This document shows, piece after piece, positions 40,064-48,515 of a DNA stretch of 64,000 bases (positions are counted from its first letter, which is position 1; each line of letters starts with the position of its first letter). The stretch covers positions 124,001-188,000 of the forward strand of contig JACPKM010000004.1 in NCBI GenBank assembly GCA_016187025.1, written 5' to 3'. Origin of the DNA: Candidatus Daviesbacteria bacterium. Its GTDB lineage: Bacteria; Patescibacteria; Microgenomatia; Daviesbacterales; UBA10151. The notes under the pieces were generated by a model. The model had not been told where the DNA came from and did not search any database. It saw only the letters and a program-made list of their open reading frames with translations. Both the position numbers and the translations under genes were made by a program.

Positions 40064-40957
40064 ATGGCCAAAAAGATAACTAAAGCTTTAATACCAGCTG
40101 CAGGGTTTGGAACACGTTTTTTACCCCAAACAAAGGCAATGCCAAAGGAAATGCTTCCAATTGTAGACAAACCGGTTATTCAATATGTAGTAGAGGAAAT
40201 TGTTGCCTCAGGAATTGAAAACATAGTAATAGTTACAGGTGCTACCAAAAGGGCTATAGAGGACCATTTTGACGTTCCAAATGAGGATTTGGTACAAAAT
40301 CTGGTAAACGGTAAAAAAGCTGCACTTTTAGAACAAATTGAACATATCTCCAATATGGCAAACTTTATCTATGTTCGTCAAAAAGGACCGTATGGAAATG
40401 GAACTCCAGTGCTTTGTGGTGAATCCGTGATAGAAGATGAGCCGTTCGCAGTAATTTGGGGTGATGAGTTCATCTATGCTGAGCCCCCAAGACTTAAACA
40501 GATGATTGATGTTCACGAAAAATTCGGTGGAATCGTAATCTCTGGAGTGAAAATTGAGAAGAAAGAAGATCTTAAACGTTATGGAATAGCGGACTTAGAG
40601 CCGGTTGAAGGAAATGTCTACAAAATTAAATCTATAGTTGAAAAACCTGATCCTGACAAAGCTCCGTCAAATATTGCAACCCATGGTGCCTATATTCTGC
40701 CTCCTGAAATCTTTAGTGCTTTAAAAAGACTTACTCCTGGACAAGGTGGTGAAATTTGGCTCGTCGACGCTATAAACCTTTTAAAAAAAGAAGGAGTACC
40801 TTTGTACGCTGTAGAGATTGAAAATGGAAAATACTACGACACAGGCAATAAATTGGAGTATATGAAAACAGTAGTTGATTTAGCTAAGTCTCATCCTGAA
40901 ATAGGGGAAGAATTTACTAAATACTTAGAAGATTTAATTAAAAAGTCTCAAAACTAA
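40064..40957 (+). CDS. galU: UTP-glucose-1-phosphate uridylyltransferase
   Basis: A 297-residue nucleotidyltransferase that makes UDP-glucose. It has KALIPAAGFGTRFLPQTKAMPKEMLPIVDKP at the start, VWGDEF-type motif (AVIWGDEFIY), ISGVKIEK, IVEKPDPDKAPSN and GKYYDTGNKLEYMK, all typical of bacterial GalU. It supplies UDP-glucose for glycan synthesis. Its 3' end overlaps the convergent gene by 24 bases. Confidence 0.95.
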   Translation: MAKKITKALIPAAGFGTRFLPQTKAMPKEMLPIVDKPVIQYVVEEIVASGIENIVIVTGATKRAIEDHFDVPNEDLVQNLVNGKKAALLEQIEHISNMANFIYVRQKGPYGNGTPVLCGESVIEDEPFAVIWGDEFIYAEPPRLKQMIDVHEKFGGIVISGVKIEKKEDLKRYGIADLEPVEGNVYKIKSIVEKPDPDKAPSNIATHGAYILPPEIFSALKRLTPGQGGEIWLVDAINLLKKEGVPLYAVEIENGKYYDTGNKLEYMKTVVDLAKSHPEIGEEFTKYLEDLIKKSQN

Positions 40958-41380
40958 TACTATTCCTGTAACTGTTAAAACCTGGTTTAGTATACCAACC
41001 TGCATTGTTTTTGTTTTGCCCTGAAGACTAGACTGTATTTTGTAAATTAGACCAAAAGGAGGAAACTTCCAACCAAAAAACCAGTATGGTGCTTCTAATA
41101 TATCCCAAATTTCAGATGCTAAAACTGCTGCTGAAAAATACCAAAAATCAATATTTCTGCCAAATAATAAATAGGCCAAGAGAAAACCGAATACCAGATC
41201 AAAAGTGGCTTCTAAAAACAACCTTAATTTAGTTTTTTGTCTCCATCCCCAGCCAAAGTCCCAGTGTGGAATTAAATCAAGCAAAGGATGCGAAACTGCA
41301 GATAGAGTTATTCCTAATACAGGGTTTTGCATCGAGGCTGCTATTGCGCCTCCAACTAATGCATGTGCGGTAGCGGTCAT
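40934..41380 (-). CDS. YdjM-like membrane-bound metal-dependent hydrolase
   Basis: A 148-residue membrane protein with four helices. ATAHALVGGAIAA and SHPLLDLIPHWDFGWGW carry the histidines and aspartates expected of the DUF457/YdjM membrane-bound hydrolase family. Biochemical substrate unknown; some relatives act on phospholipids. TATACT (minus strand 41395-41390) ends nine bases before its ATG, and TTGAAT lies 18 bp further upstream. Confidence 0.75.
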   Translation of the reverse strand: MTATAHALVGGAIAASMQNPVLGITLSAVSHPLLDLIPHWDFGWGWRQKTKLRLFLEATFDLVFGFLLAYLLFGRNIDFWYFSAAVLASEIWDILEAPYWFFGWKFPPFGLIYKIQSSLQGKTKTMQVGILNQVLTVTGIVLVLRLFN

Positions 41381-41389
41381 GTTCTTCTT

Positions 41390-41395
41390 AGTATA
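41390..41395 (-). promoter_or_regulatory. -10 box of the YdjM-like gene
   Basis: Minus strand TATACT ends nine bases before ATG 41380; an upstream TTGAAT is 18 bp away. The region is shared with the divergent lgt promoter. Confidence 0.55.
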
Positions 41396-41410
41396 TCAAT
41401 CTTTGTCAAT

Positions 41411-41439
41411 TTGATTCAAGTTATTTCTTATGCTAAGCT
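41411..41439 (+). promoter_or_regulatory. Promoter of lgt
   Basis: TTGATT (41411-41416), 17-bp spacer, TAAGCT (41434-41439), seven bases to ATG 41447, predicting a leaderless transcript. Confidence 0.6.
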
Positions 41440-41446
41440 TACCATC

Positions 41447-42388
41447 ATGTTTCCCGTGTTGTTTTCCATAGGTAAGGTTTCTATTTCATCCTTTGGTTTT
41501 TTCTTAGCTGCTGCATTTTTATATTCTATCTTTTTAATTTGGAGACAGGCAAGAGCTGCAGAAATGGATGAAGAAAGAGTGCTGGATTTGAGTTTACTGA
41601 CATTTTTAGGCGGTTTCCTAGGAGCCAGAGTCTATTTCATCTTGGAAAACCTGCAATTTTTTGGACTGGATATAGTGAAAATGTTTCATTTTTTAAAATA
41701 CCCTGGTGTTTCTTTTTGGGGTGGATTTCTTGGTGGTTGGATAAGTCTGTATTATCTTTCCAGGCGCTTTAAATTGGATTTTTGGCAGATGGCTGATATT
41801 GGGTCAGTTGCTTTTTTAGGAGGTTTGATAGTAGCCGATATCGGATGTCTACTGGGTGGATGCAGTGTAGGGATCAAATCTAGTTTTTTAGGTATTGAGA
41901 TGGTAGGGGTGGTTGACAAGAGGTTCCCTGTTCAATTACTTGAGGCAGTGTTGTTTTCCTTGATTTTGCTCAAAATCTGGCCAAGTGTAACTCATTTTCA
42001 CCTAAGAGGGAAAATAGTTAGCTCAGTTTTAATATTTATTGGTATAGTGAAATTTGCAACTGAGTTTTTAAGGGACAGTCAAGGTACAGGTTTTATTTTT
42101 TCAATTGTTTTGATTGCACTGGGTATTGCAGTTTTATATAAAGTAGTGAATGTATCACTAAGATCCGGAAAGAGGGATTTTACAAAAGATCTTAAAAACC
42201 TAGTTTCCTTTCCGATAAGATTTGTAAGAAATAAGCAATTAAGAGTTGATATATTCCAAAAACTACACAAGAGTTGGTATAATTACATGGTAAATTTTTC
42301 ATGGAAATGGAAGATTTTGGCCAAAAATCTTTCTTTCAATAGATTATTAAGGAGGATACATGTTAGACCTAAAATCGAAAACAGTTAA
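41447..42388 (+). CDS. lgt: Prolipoprotein diacylglyceryl transferase-like protein
   Basis: A 313-residue membrane protein with about seven helices. Lgt signatures are GARVYFILEN, PGVSFWGGFLGGW, the stretch DIGCLLGGCSVG and RFPVQLLEAVL. The enzyme transfers diacylglycerol to the cysteine of prolipoproteins. The usual signature asparagine/arginine stretch before GCxxxGC is changed (ADIGCLLGGC), and the last 55 residues are a basic cytoplasmic extension not usual for Lgt. ATG 41447 is chosen because of the promoter and the family start. It overlaps the next gene by 29 bases. Confidence 0.85.
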   Translation: MFPVLFSIGKVSISSFGFFLAAAFLYSIFLIWRQARAAEMDEERVLDLSLLTFLGGFLGARVYFILENLQFFGLDIVKMFHFLKYPGVSFWGGFLGGWISLYYLSRRFKLDFWQMADIGSVAFLGGLIVADIGCLLGGCSVGIKSSFLGIEMVGVVDKRFPVQLLEAVLFSLILLKIWPSVTHFHLRGKIVSSVLIFIGIVKFATEFLRDSQGTGFIFSIVLIALGIAVLYKVVNVSLRSGKRDFTKDLKNLVSFPIRFVRNKQLRVDIFQKLHKSWYNYMVNFSWKWKILAKNLSFNRLLRRIHVRPKIENS

Positions 42389-42713
42389 ATTAATCAAAAA
42401 TAAGCTACTTAGGCAAAAGAGTGAAGTTGAGGTAAACCTAAAAGAAGTGGAGCAAGATGACCCAGCATTGGAAACAGTGGTAGAATCCAGTGAACCCGGG
42501 ACTGACTCCTATATTGCTGAAACTCACACCAGATCGGTTATTTTAATGAGTAACTTGAAAAAGATAAGAGAAAATATAAAAAAATCCTTGGAAAAAATCA
42601 AAAGTGGAATTTATGGAAAATGCGAGAAATGTGGAAAACAGATAGAAACCGCCCGTTTGATTGTAATGCCTACAGCAGACTACTGTGTTTCTTGTAATAA
42701 TAAAAAGAAGTGA
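42360..42713 (+). CDS. DksA/TraR-type zinc-finger protein
   Basis: A 117-residue protein. The C-terminal half has KSGIYGKCEKCGKQIETARL and TADYCVSC, a four-cysteine zinc finger of the DksA/TraR type. The N-terminal half is helical and acidic as in the coiled coil that enters the RNA polymerase secondary channel. It is shorter than E. coli DksA (151 residues). It starts inside the lgt gene and is followed by a strong terminator. Confidence 0.85.
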   Translation: MLDLKSKTVKLIKNKLLRQKSEVEVNLKEVEQDDPALETVVESSEPGTDSYIAETHTRSVILMSNLKKIRENIKKSLEKIKSGIYGKCEKCGKQIETARLIVMPTADYCVSCNNKKK

Positions 42714-42727
42714 TCTGATACAAGAAA

Positions 42728-42749
42728 CCGAGGGCCAAAAAGCCCTCGG
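42728..42749. terminator. Bidirectional hairpin terminator
   Basis: CCGAGGGC (42728-42735) pairs with GCCCTCGG (42742-42749) around CAAAAA; T-rich on the plus side. It lies between the ends of convergent genes. Confidence 0.85.
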
Positions 42750-42778
42750 AAATTTTCCTTACCAAATTCACCTAAAAC

Positions 42779-43108
42779 CTAATCTGTGTGCCAAGGCAGC
42801 CTTGCCTTTGGATTGCTCCAGAAATAAGCAAGATATAATGCTACTGCAAAACCACCTGCTAAAAATGACCATAAATTAGTACCCTCCAAGTTAGCGTTCC
42901 ATGGTAGAACCAATCCTCCTTGACCCGAGGCCAAACCCAGAACATATAATGCAATTAAAACATTAACAAAACCCCAAATAACATTAAGCTCTGGTGAAGA
43001 AACCCTTTTGAAAGGAGTCATATGTTTTTGGCCGGTAATTCCTTTTACCAGATGCGGAATTGAATTCCAGGCAAAAAAACCTGCAACAAAATACCAAAGA
43101 AGTTCCAA
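42779..43108 (-). CDS. Small conserved membrane protein
   Basis: A 109-residue protein with three hydrophobic segments (about 4-22, 44-62 and 78-98) and a conserved-looking loop (SIPHLVKGITGQKHMTPF). No function known to me. The start is TTG 43108, but a consensus ribosome site AAAGGAGGTGA lies upstream at suitable spacing, one of the few strong sites in this window, so it may be highly made. Confidence 0.75.
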   Translation of the reverse strand: MELLWYFVAGFFAWNSIPHLVKGITGQKHMTPFKRVSSPELNVIWGFVNVLIALYVLGLASGQGGLVLPWNANLEGTNLWSFLAGGFAVALYLAYFWSNPKARLPWHTD

Positions 43109-43173
43109 AACTATTCACCTCCTTTCAGTTATACTATTATCATCATGAGCATAATAAGAATTGATTGTCAAAT

Positions 43174-43202
43174 TAGAAAAATTTTTATGCTTAAGCTACA
43201 AT
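43174..43202 (+). promoter_or_regulatory. Promoter of the YrdC-like gene
   Basis: TAGAAA (43174-43179), 17-bp spacer, TACAAT (43197-43202), six bases to ATG 43209, so the transcript should begin on the start codon. Confidence 0.5.
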
Positions 43203-43208
43203 AAAATT

Positions 43209-44036
43209 ATGGTAAGAATAAAACTAGCCGTGAGACAAACAAAGTTAATAAAGTTGCCTGGAAGTGATTTAATAAAACAAATTTTGGAATATGTACAGGT
43301 AGAAAGATTGCGCCCTCAGGTAAAAAAAGCAGCTTTGAAAGCAAGAAAAGGGGAAATAATCCTCATACCGGCTGATGGTGTATATAATCTTTCTACCAAT
43401 GGCACCTTACCTCATGCTGTAGAAACCAGTAGAGCAATCAAGCAAAGGACTAAAGCACATAGAGAAGGCATGATAACCCCTCCAAAAAAGCTTTTAAGAT
43501 ATATAGATTTAAAAACGCTAAAAGAACTTAACGGAATCGGGTTTGAGGTAATAGATAAATTATATAAAGCCGGTCAAATAGGCTTAATTATCCCTTGTTT
43601 AGAAGAAGTTACTCCTTCGCACCTTATTACTTACCATGAAATCAATGGCAAACAGATTCCTACTGTTTTGAATGTTTGGAATTACAAATGCAAAATTTGG
43701 CAGCTACTCGATAAAGAATTTTCGAAAGACCCTAATATGCTTTGGGTGGGAACATCGGCAAATATTAGCAATAATCCTTCTATTACTGATTTTGCCACAG
43801 CTATTGAAACTTTTGGCCAGATGGTTTCAGCTGCTATAAAGGACCCCAGAGAGCATAGACATATTTATACTGGTTCATATACTGTTATAAATTTGGCAAA
43901 AAAAATACCTGAGGTTCATAGGATAGGGTCTATCGACCCAAATAAGCATCCTGAAAAGTTTAATAAGCTTGTGAAAGTATTAGCAAGTAGTAAAATCAAC
44001 TTGGTAATCCCGTCCGATACAAAAAAAACCAATTGA
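43209..44036 (+). CDS. Divergent Sua5/YrdC/YciO-like protein
   Basis: A 275-residue protein with scattered YrdC motifs: KKAALKARKGEIILIPADGVYNLSTN corresponds to the nucleotide-binding strand, and VGTSANISNNPSITDF to the serine-rich motif. TGSYTVINLAKKIPEVHRIGSI fits the end of the domain. YrdC/Sua5 enzymes make threonylcarbamoyl-AMP for tRNA t6A. The core sequence differs (the usual KxR and SxN positions are changed), so it may be a paralog with another role. Extensions at both ends. Confidence 0.65.
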   Translation: MVRIKLAVRQTKLIKLPGSDLIKQILEYVQVERLRPQVKKAALKARKGEIILIPADGVYNLSTNGTLPHAVETSRAIKQRTKAHREGMITPPKKLLRYIDLKTLKELNGIGFEVIDKLYKAGQIGLIIPCLEEVTPSHLITYHEINGKQIPTVLNVWNYKCKIWQLLDKEFSKDPNMLWVGTSANISNNPSITDFATAIETFGQMVSAAIKDPREHRHIYTGSYTVINLAKKIPEVHRIGSIDPNKHPEKFNKLVKVLASSKINLVIPSDTKKTN

Positions 44037-44066
44037 AGGCACTTTCATCCCAAGAGTAGTCTGGTT

Positions 44067-44072
44067 TATACT
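44067..44072 (+). promoter_or_regulatory. -10 box of the histidine kinase gene
   Basis: TATACT ends exactly six bases before ATG 44079, placing the transcription start on the A of ATG. Confidence 0.6.
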
Positions 44073-44078
44073 GTATAT

Positions 44079-45560
44079 ATGCTGATAGGGATAATTGCTT
44101 TAACAGTTTTACTTTTGGTAGTTGTTCTAATCCTGAAACAGCTATATCAAAAGTTTAATAAGCAAGTTGCCAAGCTATCCTATCAAAATAGACTACTGCA
44201 AGCTTTAAGACACCTAGATATTGCAGCTCTTTCTACTACTGAGTTAGAACCTATCTGTCAACAAATAGTCAATGCCATAAGAGGAGAGCTGGGGTATTTT
44301 TTTGGTGCAGTGGCGCTAATAGATGAGAGGTTAGGGGGGTTAAGAAGAATCGCAATCTCAGAGGATCCTAGGCTAAAAGAAGTTCTCCGCCGTTTACCTA
44401 TAGAATACAGCAAACAAGTAGTGCCTTTTGATAGAAAAGATAATACTTTAATACAAGTAATCACAGATCAAAAAAGTAGGTATACTGATCGGCTATTTGA
44501 TTTACAAAGGGGTGTTTTCTCGCCTGACATTTCTGATAATATGCAATCAACTCTGAGCATGAAGGGTTTTTTTGTGTACCCTTTGGTTACCAAAAGAAGG
44601 GTGCTTGGTATCATGTATTATTGCACTACGGTTCCAAAAGAAAAGTTTTCTAGTTTTGAGTTTGATGTGATGGATGAGTTTAGTAGAGAAGTGGCCCGTG
44701 TTTTGGATAACGCCCTGTTGTATCAAGATCTAAAGCAAACTACAGGTGAGCTTAGTGTTGCTAATACAAGGCTTAAAGATCTCGATAAACTAAAAGATGA
44801 TTTCGTATCAGTTGCTTCACATGAGTTGAGAACTCCTATGACTGCAATCCGTTCATATGCATGGATGGCTCTTAACCGCTCTAATGTAGTTCTATCACCT
44901 CAACTGGAGAAATATTTAATAAGAATTTTAATCTCTACCGAGCGCTTAATTAACCTTGTTAATGACATGTTAAATATTTCCAGGATTGAATCAGGTAGAA
45001 TTGAGATAAACCCAGAACCAGTGGATATGATCTCTCTTTGCAGAGATATTATTGACGAAGTCTATTATTCTAAGGTTTCCGAGAGAAATATCAATTTTAT
45101 CTTACTAGAAGAGCGTTTACCTAAAGTGTTTGCTGACCCTGAAAAATTTAGACAAGTGCTTTTAAATATTGTGGGTAATGCGCTTAAATTCTCTCCAAAA
45201 GGAGGGAAAATTACCATAGGATTTTTAACTGATGGTAAGGTAGTGGAAACATATGTTCAAGATGAGGGGCCGGGTATTAGCAAAGAAGATTTAGGTAGAT
45301 TATTTACTAAGTTTGGCAGGCTAGATAACTCCTATACTGCTACAGCTACATCTGGTGGAACCGGTTTGGGTTTGTACATTTCAAAAAATCTGGTAGAGCT
45401 AATGCATGGTAAGATTTGGGCCAGTTCAAAAGGTCTTGGTAAAGGAGCTACTTTTGCTTTATGTCTACCCATTGCTTCTGAGGAGGTAATAAAAAATGCC
45501 GAAAAGTTTCATATAAAACCATCAGGAGAAGTTAGAGGTTTAGAGCCTGTTGCAATTTAG
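44079..45560 (+). CDS. Membrane-anchored sensor histidine kinase
   Basis: A 493-residue protein. One N-terminal helix (residues 2-20), a GAF-like domain (about 45-215; VVNAIRGELGYFFG-type start), a short coiled coil, then HisKA with the phospho-accepting H248 (SVASHELRTPM) and a HATPase domain: N box VGNALKFSP, G1 DEGPGISKED, G2 GGTGLGLYISK. No periplasmic loop is seen, so it probably senses a cytoplasmic signal through GAF. Followed after 44 bases by a response regulator. Confidence 0.93.
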   Translation: MLIGIIALTVLLLVVVLILKQLYQKFNKQVAKLSYQNRLLQALRHLDIAALSTTELEPICQQIVNAIRGELGYFFGAVALIDERLGGLRRIAISEDPRLKEVLRRLPIEYSKQVVPFDRKDNTLIQVITDQKSRYTDRLFDLQRGVFSPDISDNMQSTLSMKGFFVYPLVTKRRVLGIMYYCTTVPKEKFSSFEFDVMDEFSREVARVLDNALLYQDLKQTTGELSVANTRLKDLDKLKDDFVSVASHELRTPMTAIRSYAWMALNRSNVVLSPQLEKYLIRILISTERLINLVNDMLNISRIESGRIEINPEPVDMISLCRDIIDEVYYSKVSERNINFILLEERLPKVFADPEKFRQVLLNIVGNALKFSPKGGKITIGFLTDGKVVETYVQDEGPGISKEDLGRLFTKFGRLDNSYTATATSGGTGLGLYISKNLVELMHGKIWASSKGLGKGATFALCLPIASEEVIKNAEKFHIKPSGEVRGLEPVAI

Positions 45561-45604
45561 CCCTGTAACGAGTAAAAATAAGGTAGCAAGCCTTTGTTAA
45601 AAAT

Positions 45605-45988
45605 ATGGATAATAGTCAAAAAAGAATTTTAGTTGTTGAGGATGACCAATTTTTAAGAGAGTTCTATCAGGAACTTTTGATGGGTGAGGGTTATAACGTA
45701 GATGTAGCAGCAGATGGAGAAATAGCTTTCCAAAAGGCTCATGAAGGAGGATACAACTTAATCCTTTTGGATATAATGTTACCTAAAAAAGATGGCCTTC
45801 AAGTTATGCGGGATCTAAGGATTCACTCTCCACTCAAGCCAAATGGTCCGATTATTGCTCTAACTAATTTAGGCCATGATGTTGTAATCAAACAATGCTT
45901 TGAGCTGGGAGCCAGCGGTTATTTAATAAAATCTGCTTTAAATCCCGATCAAGTATTAACAGAGGTCCGTTCATATTTGCAAAAGTAG
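45605..45988 (+). CDS. Response regulator (receiver domain only)
   Basis: A 127-residue single-domain CheY-like protein. Acidic pocket E12, D13 and D14 (VVEDDQF), phospho-acceptor D56 (LLDIMLPKKDG), a Thr in IALTNL and a Lys in YLIKSA are present. Without an output domain it would act by protein contacts. Pairs with the kinase gene immediately upstream. Confidence 0.92.
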   Translation: MDNSQKRILVVEDDQFLREFYQELLMGEGYNVDVAADGEIAFQKAHEGGYNLILLDIMLPKKDGLQVMRDLRIHSPLKPNGPIIALTNLGHDVVIKQCFELGASGYLIKSALNPDQVLTEVRSYLQK

Positions 45989-46006
45989 TCTTCTTTTTAA
46001 TCCATT

Positions 46007-46780
46007 ATGGAAAATAATCCCTATACACTTCAGGTAATTTATGAAGATGAGTATATTTTAGTAATTAATAAACCAGCTCATTTGATCACTGCCAAAACAG
46101 ATACTGGTAATCAAACAACTATTGAGGATTTATTAGCAAAAGATTTTAAAATAGATACAGAAAATGCAGGTTTAGTTCATCGGCTCGACAAAGAAACTTC
46201 GGGTTTGCTGGTTGTAGCAAAAACTCCTCAAGCACGCGCGAACATTCAGGATCAGTTTAAAGAGAGGCTTGTTAAAAAAGAATACTTAGCCTTAGCACAT
46301 GGTTTTATATCTGAAAAAGGCGAGATAAATTTGGCAATTGGTAGAAATCCTTTTAGGCATGATAAGTTTTCTGCAATCGAAGATGGAAGAGAGTCAGTAA
46401 CAGAATACGAACCAATTGAGAAAAAAGCGATAAGCGCACAATTAAGAAGTGTTTTAAAAGAGCAGTTAGGTAAGCAAAAGTTTAAAAAAATGGAGCAAAT
46501 GAATTATGGAAAATTTACCTATCTTAAATGTAAACCAAAGACTGGACGGACCCATCAAATTAGAGTACATTTAAAGTATATCAACCATCCAATAGTTGGG
46601 GATAGTAAATACGGTGGGCGGAAAACCCAAAAGATTGATTCTATTTGGTGCCCAAGGCAATTTTTACATGCAGCAAAATTGGAATTTTATCACCCCATAA
46701 CAGCTGGTTGGTTGGAATTTGAAAGTGATTTACCAGAAGATTTAGTAAAAGCTCTAAATTTGTTAGGTAAACATCAGTAA
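46007..46780 (+). CDS. RluA-family RNA pseudouridine synthase
   Basis: A 257-residue enzyme. The catalytic aspartate is in HRLDKETSGLLVVAKT (near residue 66), EYLALAHG and KTGRTHQIRVHLKYINHPIVGD complete the family motifs. No S4 domain; the protein begins with VIYEDEYILVINKPAHL, so it is the short RluA/TruC form. Modifies rRNA or tRNA uridines; which site is not visible. A region of about 30 residues (SVLKEQLGKQKFKKMEQMNY) is inserted before the last motif. Confidence 0.92.
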   Translation: MENNPYTLQVIYEDEYILVINKPAHLITAKTDTGNQTTIEDLLAKDFKIDTENAGLVHRLDKETSGLLVVAKTPQARANIQDQFKERLVKKEYLALAHGFISEKGEINLAIGRNPFRHDKFSAIEDGRESVTEYEPIEKKAISAQLRSVLKEQLGKQKFKKMEQMNYGKFTYLKCKPKTGRTHQIRVHLKYINHPIVGDSKYGGRKTQKIDSIWCPRQFLHAAKLEFYHPITAGWLEFESDLPEDLVKALNLLGKHQ

Positions 46781-46787
46781 TTTATTC

Positions 46788-48494
46788 ATGGACAATATAT
46801 TCGTTCAACTTGCGGCAATTTTAGGCTCATCATCGATACTAGGCTATATTACTCATAAGTTAAAACTACCCATACTTATTGCCTATCTTTTGGTGGGTTT
46901 GGTCATAGCAACCGTAACAATTTTTAATCTTAAAGATTCTGAGGTTTTACGGTTTCTACCTGAAATCGGTATTGCTTTTGTTTTATTTCTGGTAGGAATG
47001 GAACTAGATCTAAGAGAAATTAAAAAATTTGGCAGGCCAATAATTATAGCCTCAATTTTACAAATACTAATTTCTTCTTTTGCTGGTTTTGCCATAGCCG
47101 GAGCATTTGGTTTTGGCATGATTGAATCTATATATTTGGGAGTAGGACTATCATTTTCTTCAACAATAGTTGTTATAAAGCTGCTTTTGGAAAAAAATGA
47201 CTTAACTTCCTTATATGGAAAGCTTTCGGTTGGCATTTTGCTTATGGAGGATTTAATTGCTGTTTTGATCTTGCTTGGACTGACAGTATCTCCATCTTTT
47301 TTCAATTTTGGATTTCAGCAAACCTTTCCGATTGTGTCATTTGTTTTTAAGGTATTTATTTTATTTGCAGCTACTGTTTTGATAAACAGATATGTGCTAC
47401 CAAAAATTTTTGATGAAGTTTCTGAGTCGGTAGAATTGCTCTTTTTGTCTGCAATTGCATGGTGTTTTGTTTATGTAGCTTTTGCTCTTGCCTTGGGTTT
47501 TTCAGTGGTCATAGGAGCATTTTTGGCAGGTATAGGATTGGCATCTTCCCCATATCACTATCAGATTCAAGGTAAGGTTAAGCCTTTAAGAGATTTTTTC
47601 CTAACTTTATTCTTTGTTTATTTAGGCACGCAAGTGAATTTTTCAGATTTAAAAAATGTATATCCGGCAATAATAGCTTTTACATTATATGCAGTAGTTG
47701 CCAAGCCAATTATCTTTTTACTGGTTTTAGGTAGTTTCGGATTCAGAAAACACACGATGTTTCAAACTGCTATAAATTTATCAAACATTTCAGAATTTTC
47801 TTTAATTGTACTTTTAGTAGGGCTTCAGATGGGTTTTGTCAGCAGTTCATCTTTGACAGTGATTGCAGTTTCACTAATTCTTTCTACAATCATATCCTCA
47901 CTTTTAATCTCTAAATCTGTGGCAGTATACAAATACATGAAATCATTAATTTCATTTTTTGAAAGAAGAACTCCCCATAAACTAGTGCAAGATACCAGCA
48001 ATTATGATTTAAAAGACCATGTAGTAATAATAGGTTCACAGCATGTAGGAGAAAGTTTGGTTAAATACTTTCAAAAAGAAAGTATCCAGATGGTAGTTTT
48101 GGATTTTAATCCATACCAGGTTGAAAGGTTGTTACTGGGTAAAATACCTGTTGTGTTTGGAGATATGGGAGATCCTGAAGTTTTGGAGATACTAAACTTA
48201 AGTGAGGCTAAAATGATTATTTCAACAGTTCCCAACTTGGCAGATAATAAATTATTGATTGAAGAAATAAAGGATAGAAGCCTAAATATTCCTTTAATAA
48301 TCCGCGCAGATACTATTAAGGAAGCAAAGGAGTTATATAAATTTGGGGCAACTTTTGTCTTTGTACCAGATTTGGTTTCAGGAGATTTCTTAGTAGAGAT
48401 GTTAAAAAACCACTTAGAGGATAGGGGATATTTTAAGGAAAGGCCTAAGGTAGAGATGGAGAAGTTATCGCGTAAAAATCTAGCCTGGGAATAG
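46788..48494 (+). CDS. CPA2-type cation/proton antiporter with TrkA-N domain
   Basis: A 568-residue protein. About twelve helices form the Na+/H+ exchanger domain, with FLVGMELDLREIKKFG, SFSSTIVVIKLLLEK and VVIGAFLAGIGLASS. A RCK (TrkA-N) domain begins near residue 405 (DHVVIIGSQHVGESLVKYF), with a Rossmann-like GSQHVG and a D at the end of the second strand. This is the KefB/KefC arrangement, likely K+ or Na+ efflux in exchange for protons, gated by nucleotide binding. Confidence 0.9.
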   Translation: MDNIFVQLAAILGSSSILGYITHKLKLPILIAYLLVGLVIATVTIFNLKDSEVLRFLPEIGIAFVLFLVGMELDLREIKKFGRPIIIASILQILISSFAGFAIAGAFGFGMIESIYLGVGLSFSSTIVVIKLLLEKNDLTSLYGKLSVGILLMEDLIAVLILLGLTVSPSFFNFGFQQTFPIVSFVFKVFILFAATVLINRYVLPKIFDEVSESVELLFLSAIAWCFVYVAFALALGFSVVIGAFLAGIGLASSPYHYQIQGKVKPLRDFFLTLFFVYLGTQVNFSDLKNVYPAIIAFTLYAVVAKPIIFLLVLGSFGFRKHTMFQTAINLSNISEFSLIVLLVGLQMGFVSSSSLTVIAVSLILSTIISSLLISKSVAVYKYMKSLISFFERRTPHKLVQDTSNYDLKDHVVIIGSQHVGESLVKYFQKESIQMVVLDFNPYQVERLLLGKIPVVFGDMGDPEVLEILNLSEAKMIISTVPNLADNKLLIEEIKDRSLNIPLIIRADTIKEAKELYKFGATFVFVPDLVSGDFLVEMLKNHLEDRGYFKERPKVEMEKLSRKNLAWE

Positions 48495-48501
48495 AATTGG
48501 G

Positions 48502-48507
48502 TAAAAT
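48502..48507 (+). promoter_or_regulatory. -10 box of tgt
   Basis: TAAAAT ends eight bases before ATG 48516; predicted leader of two bases. No clear -35. Confidence 0.5.
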
Positions 48508-48515
48508 GTAGCTTA

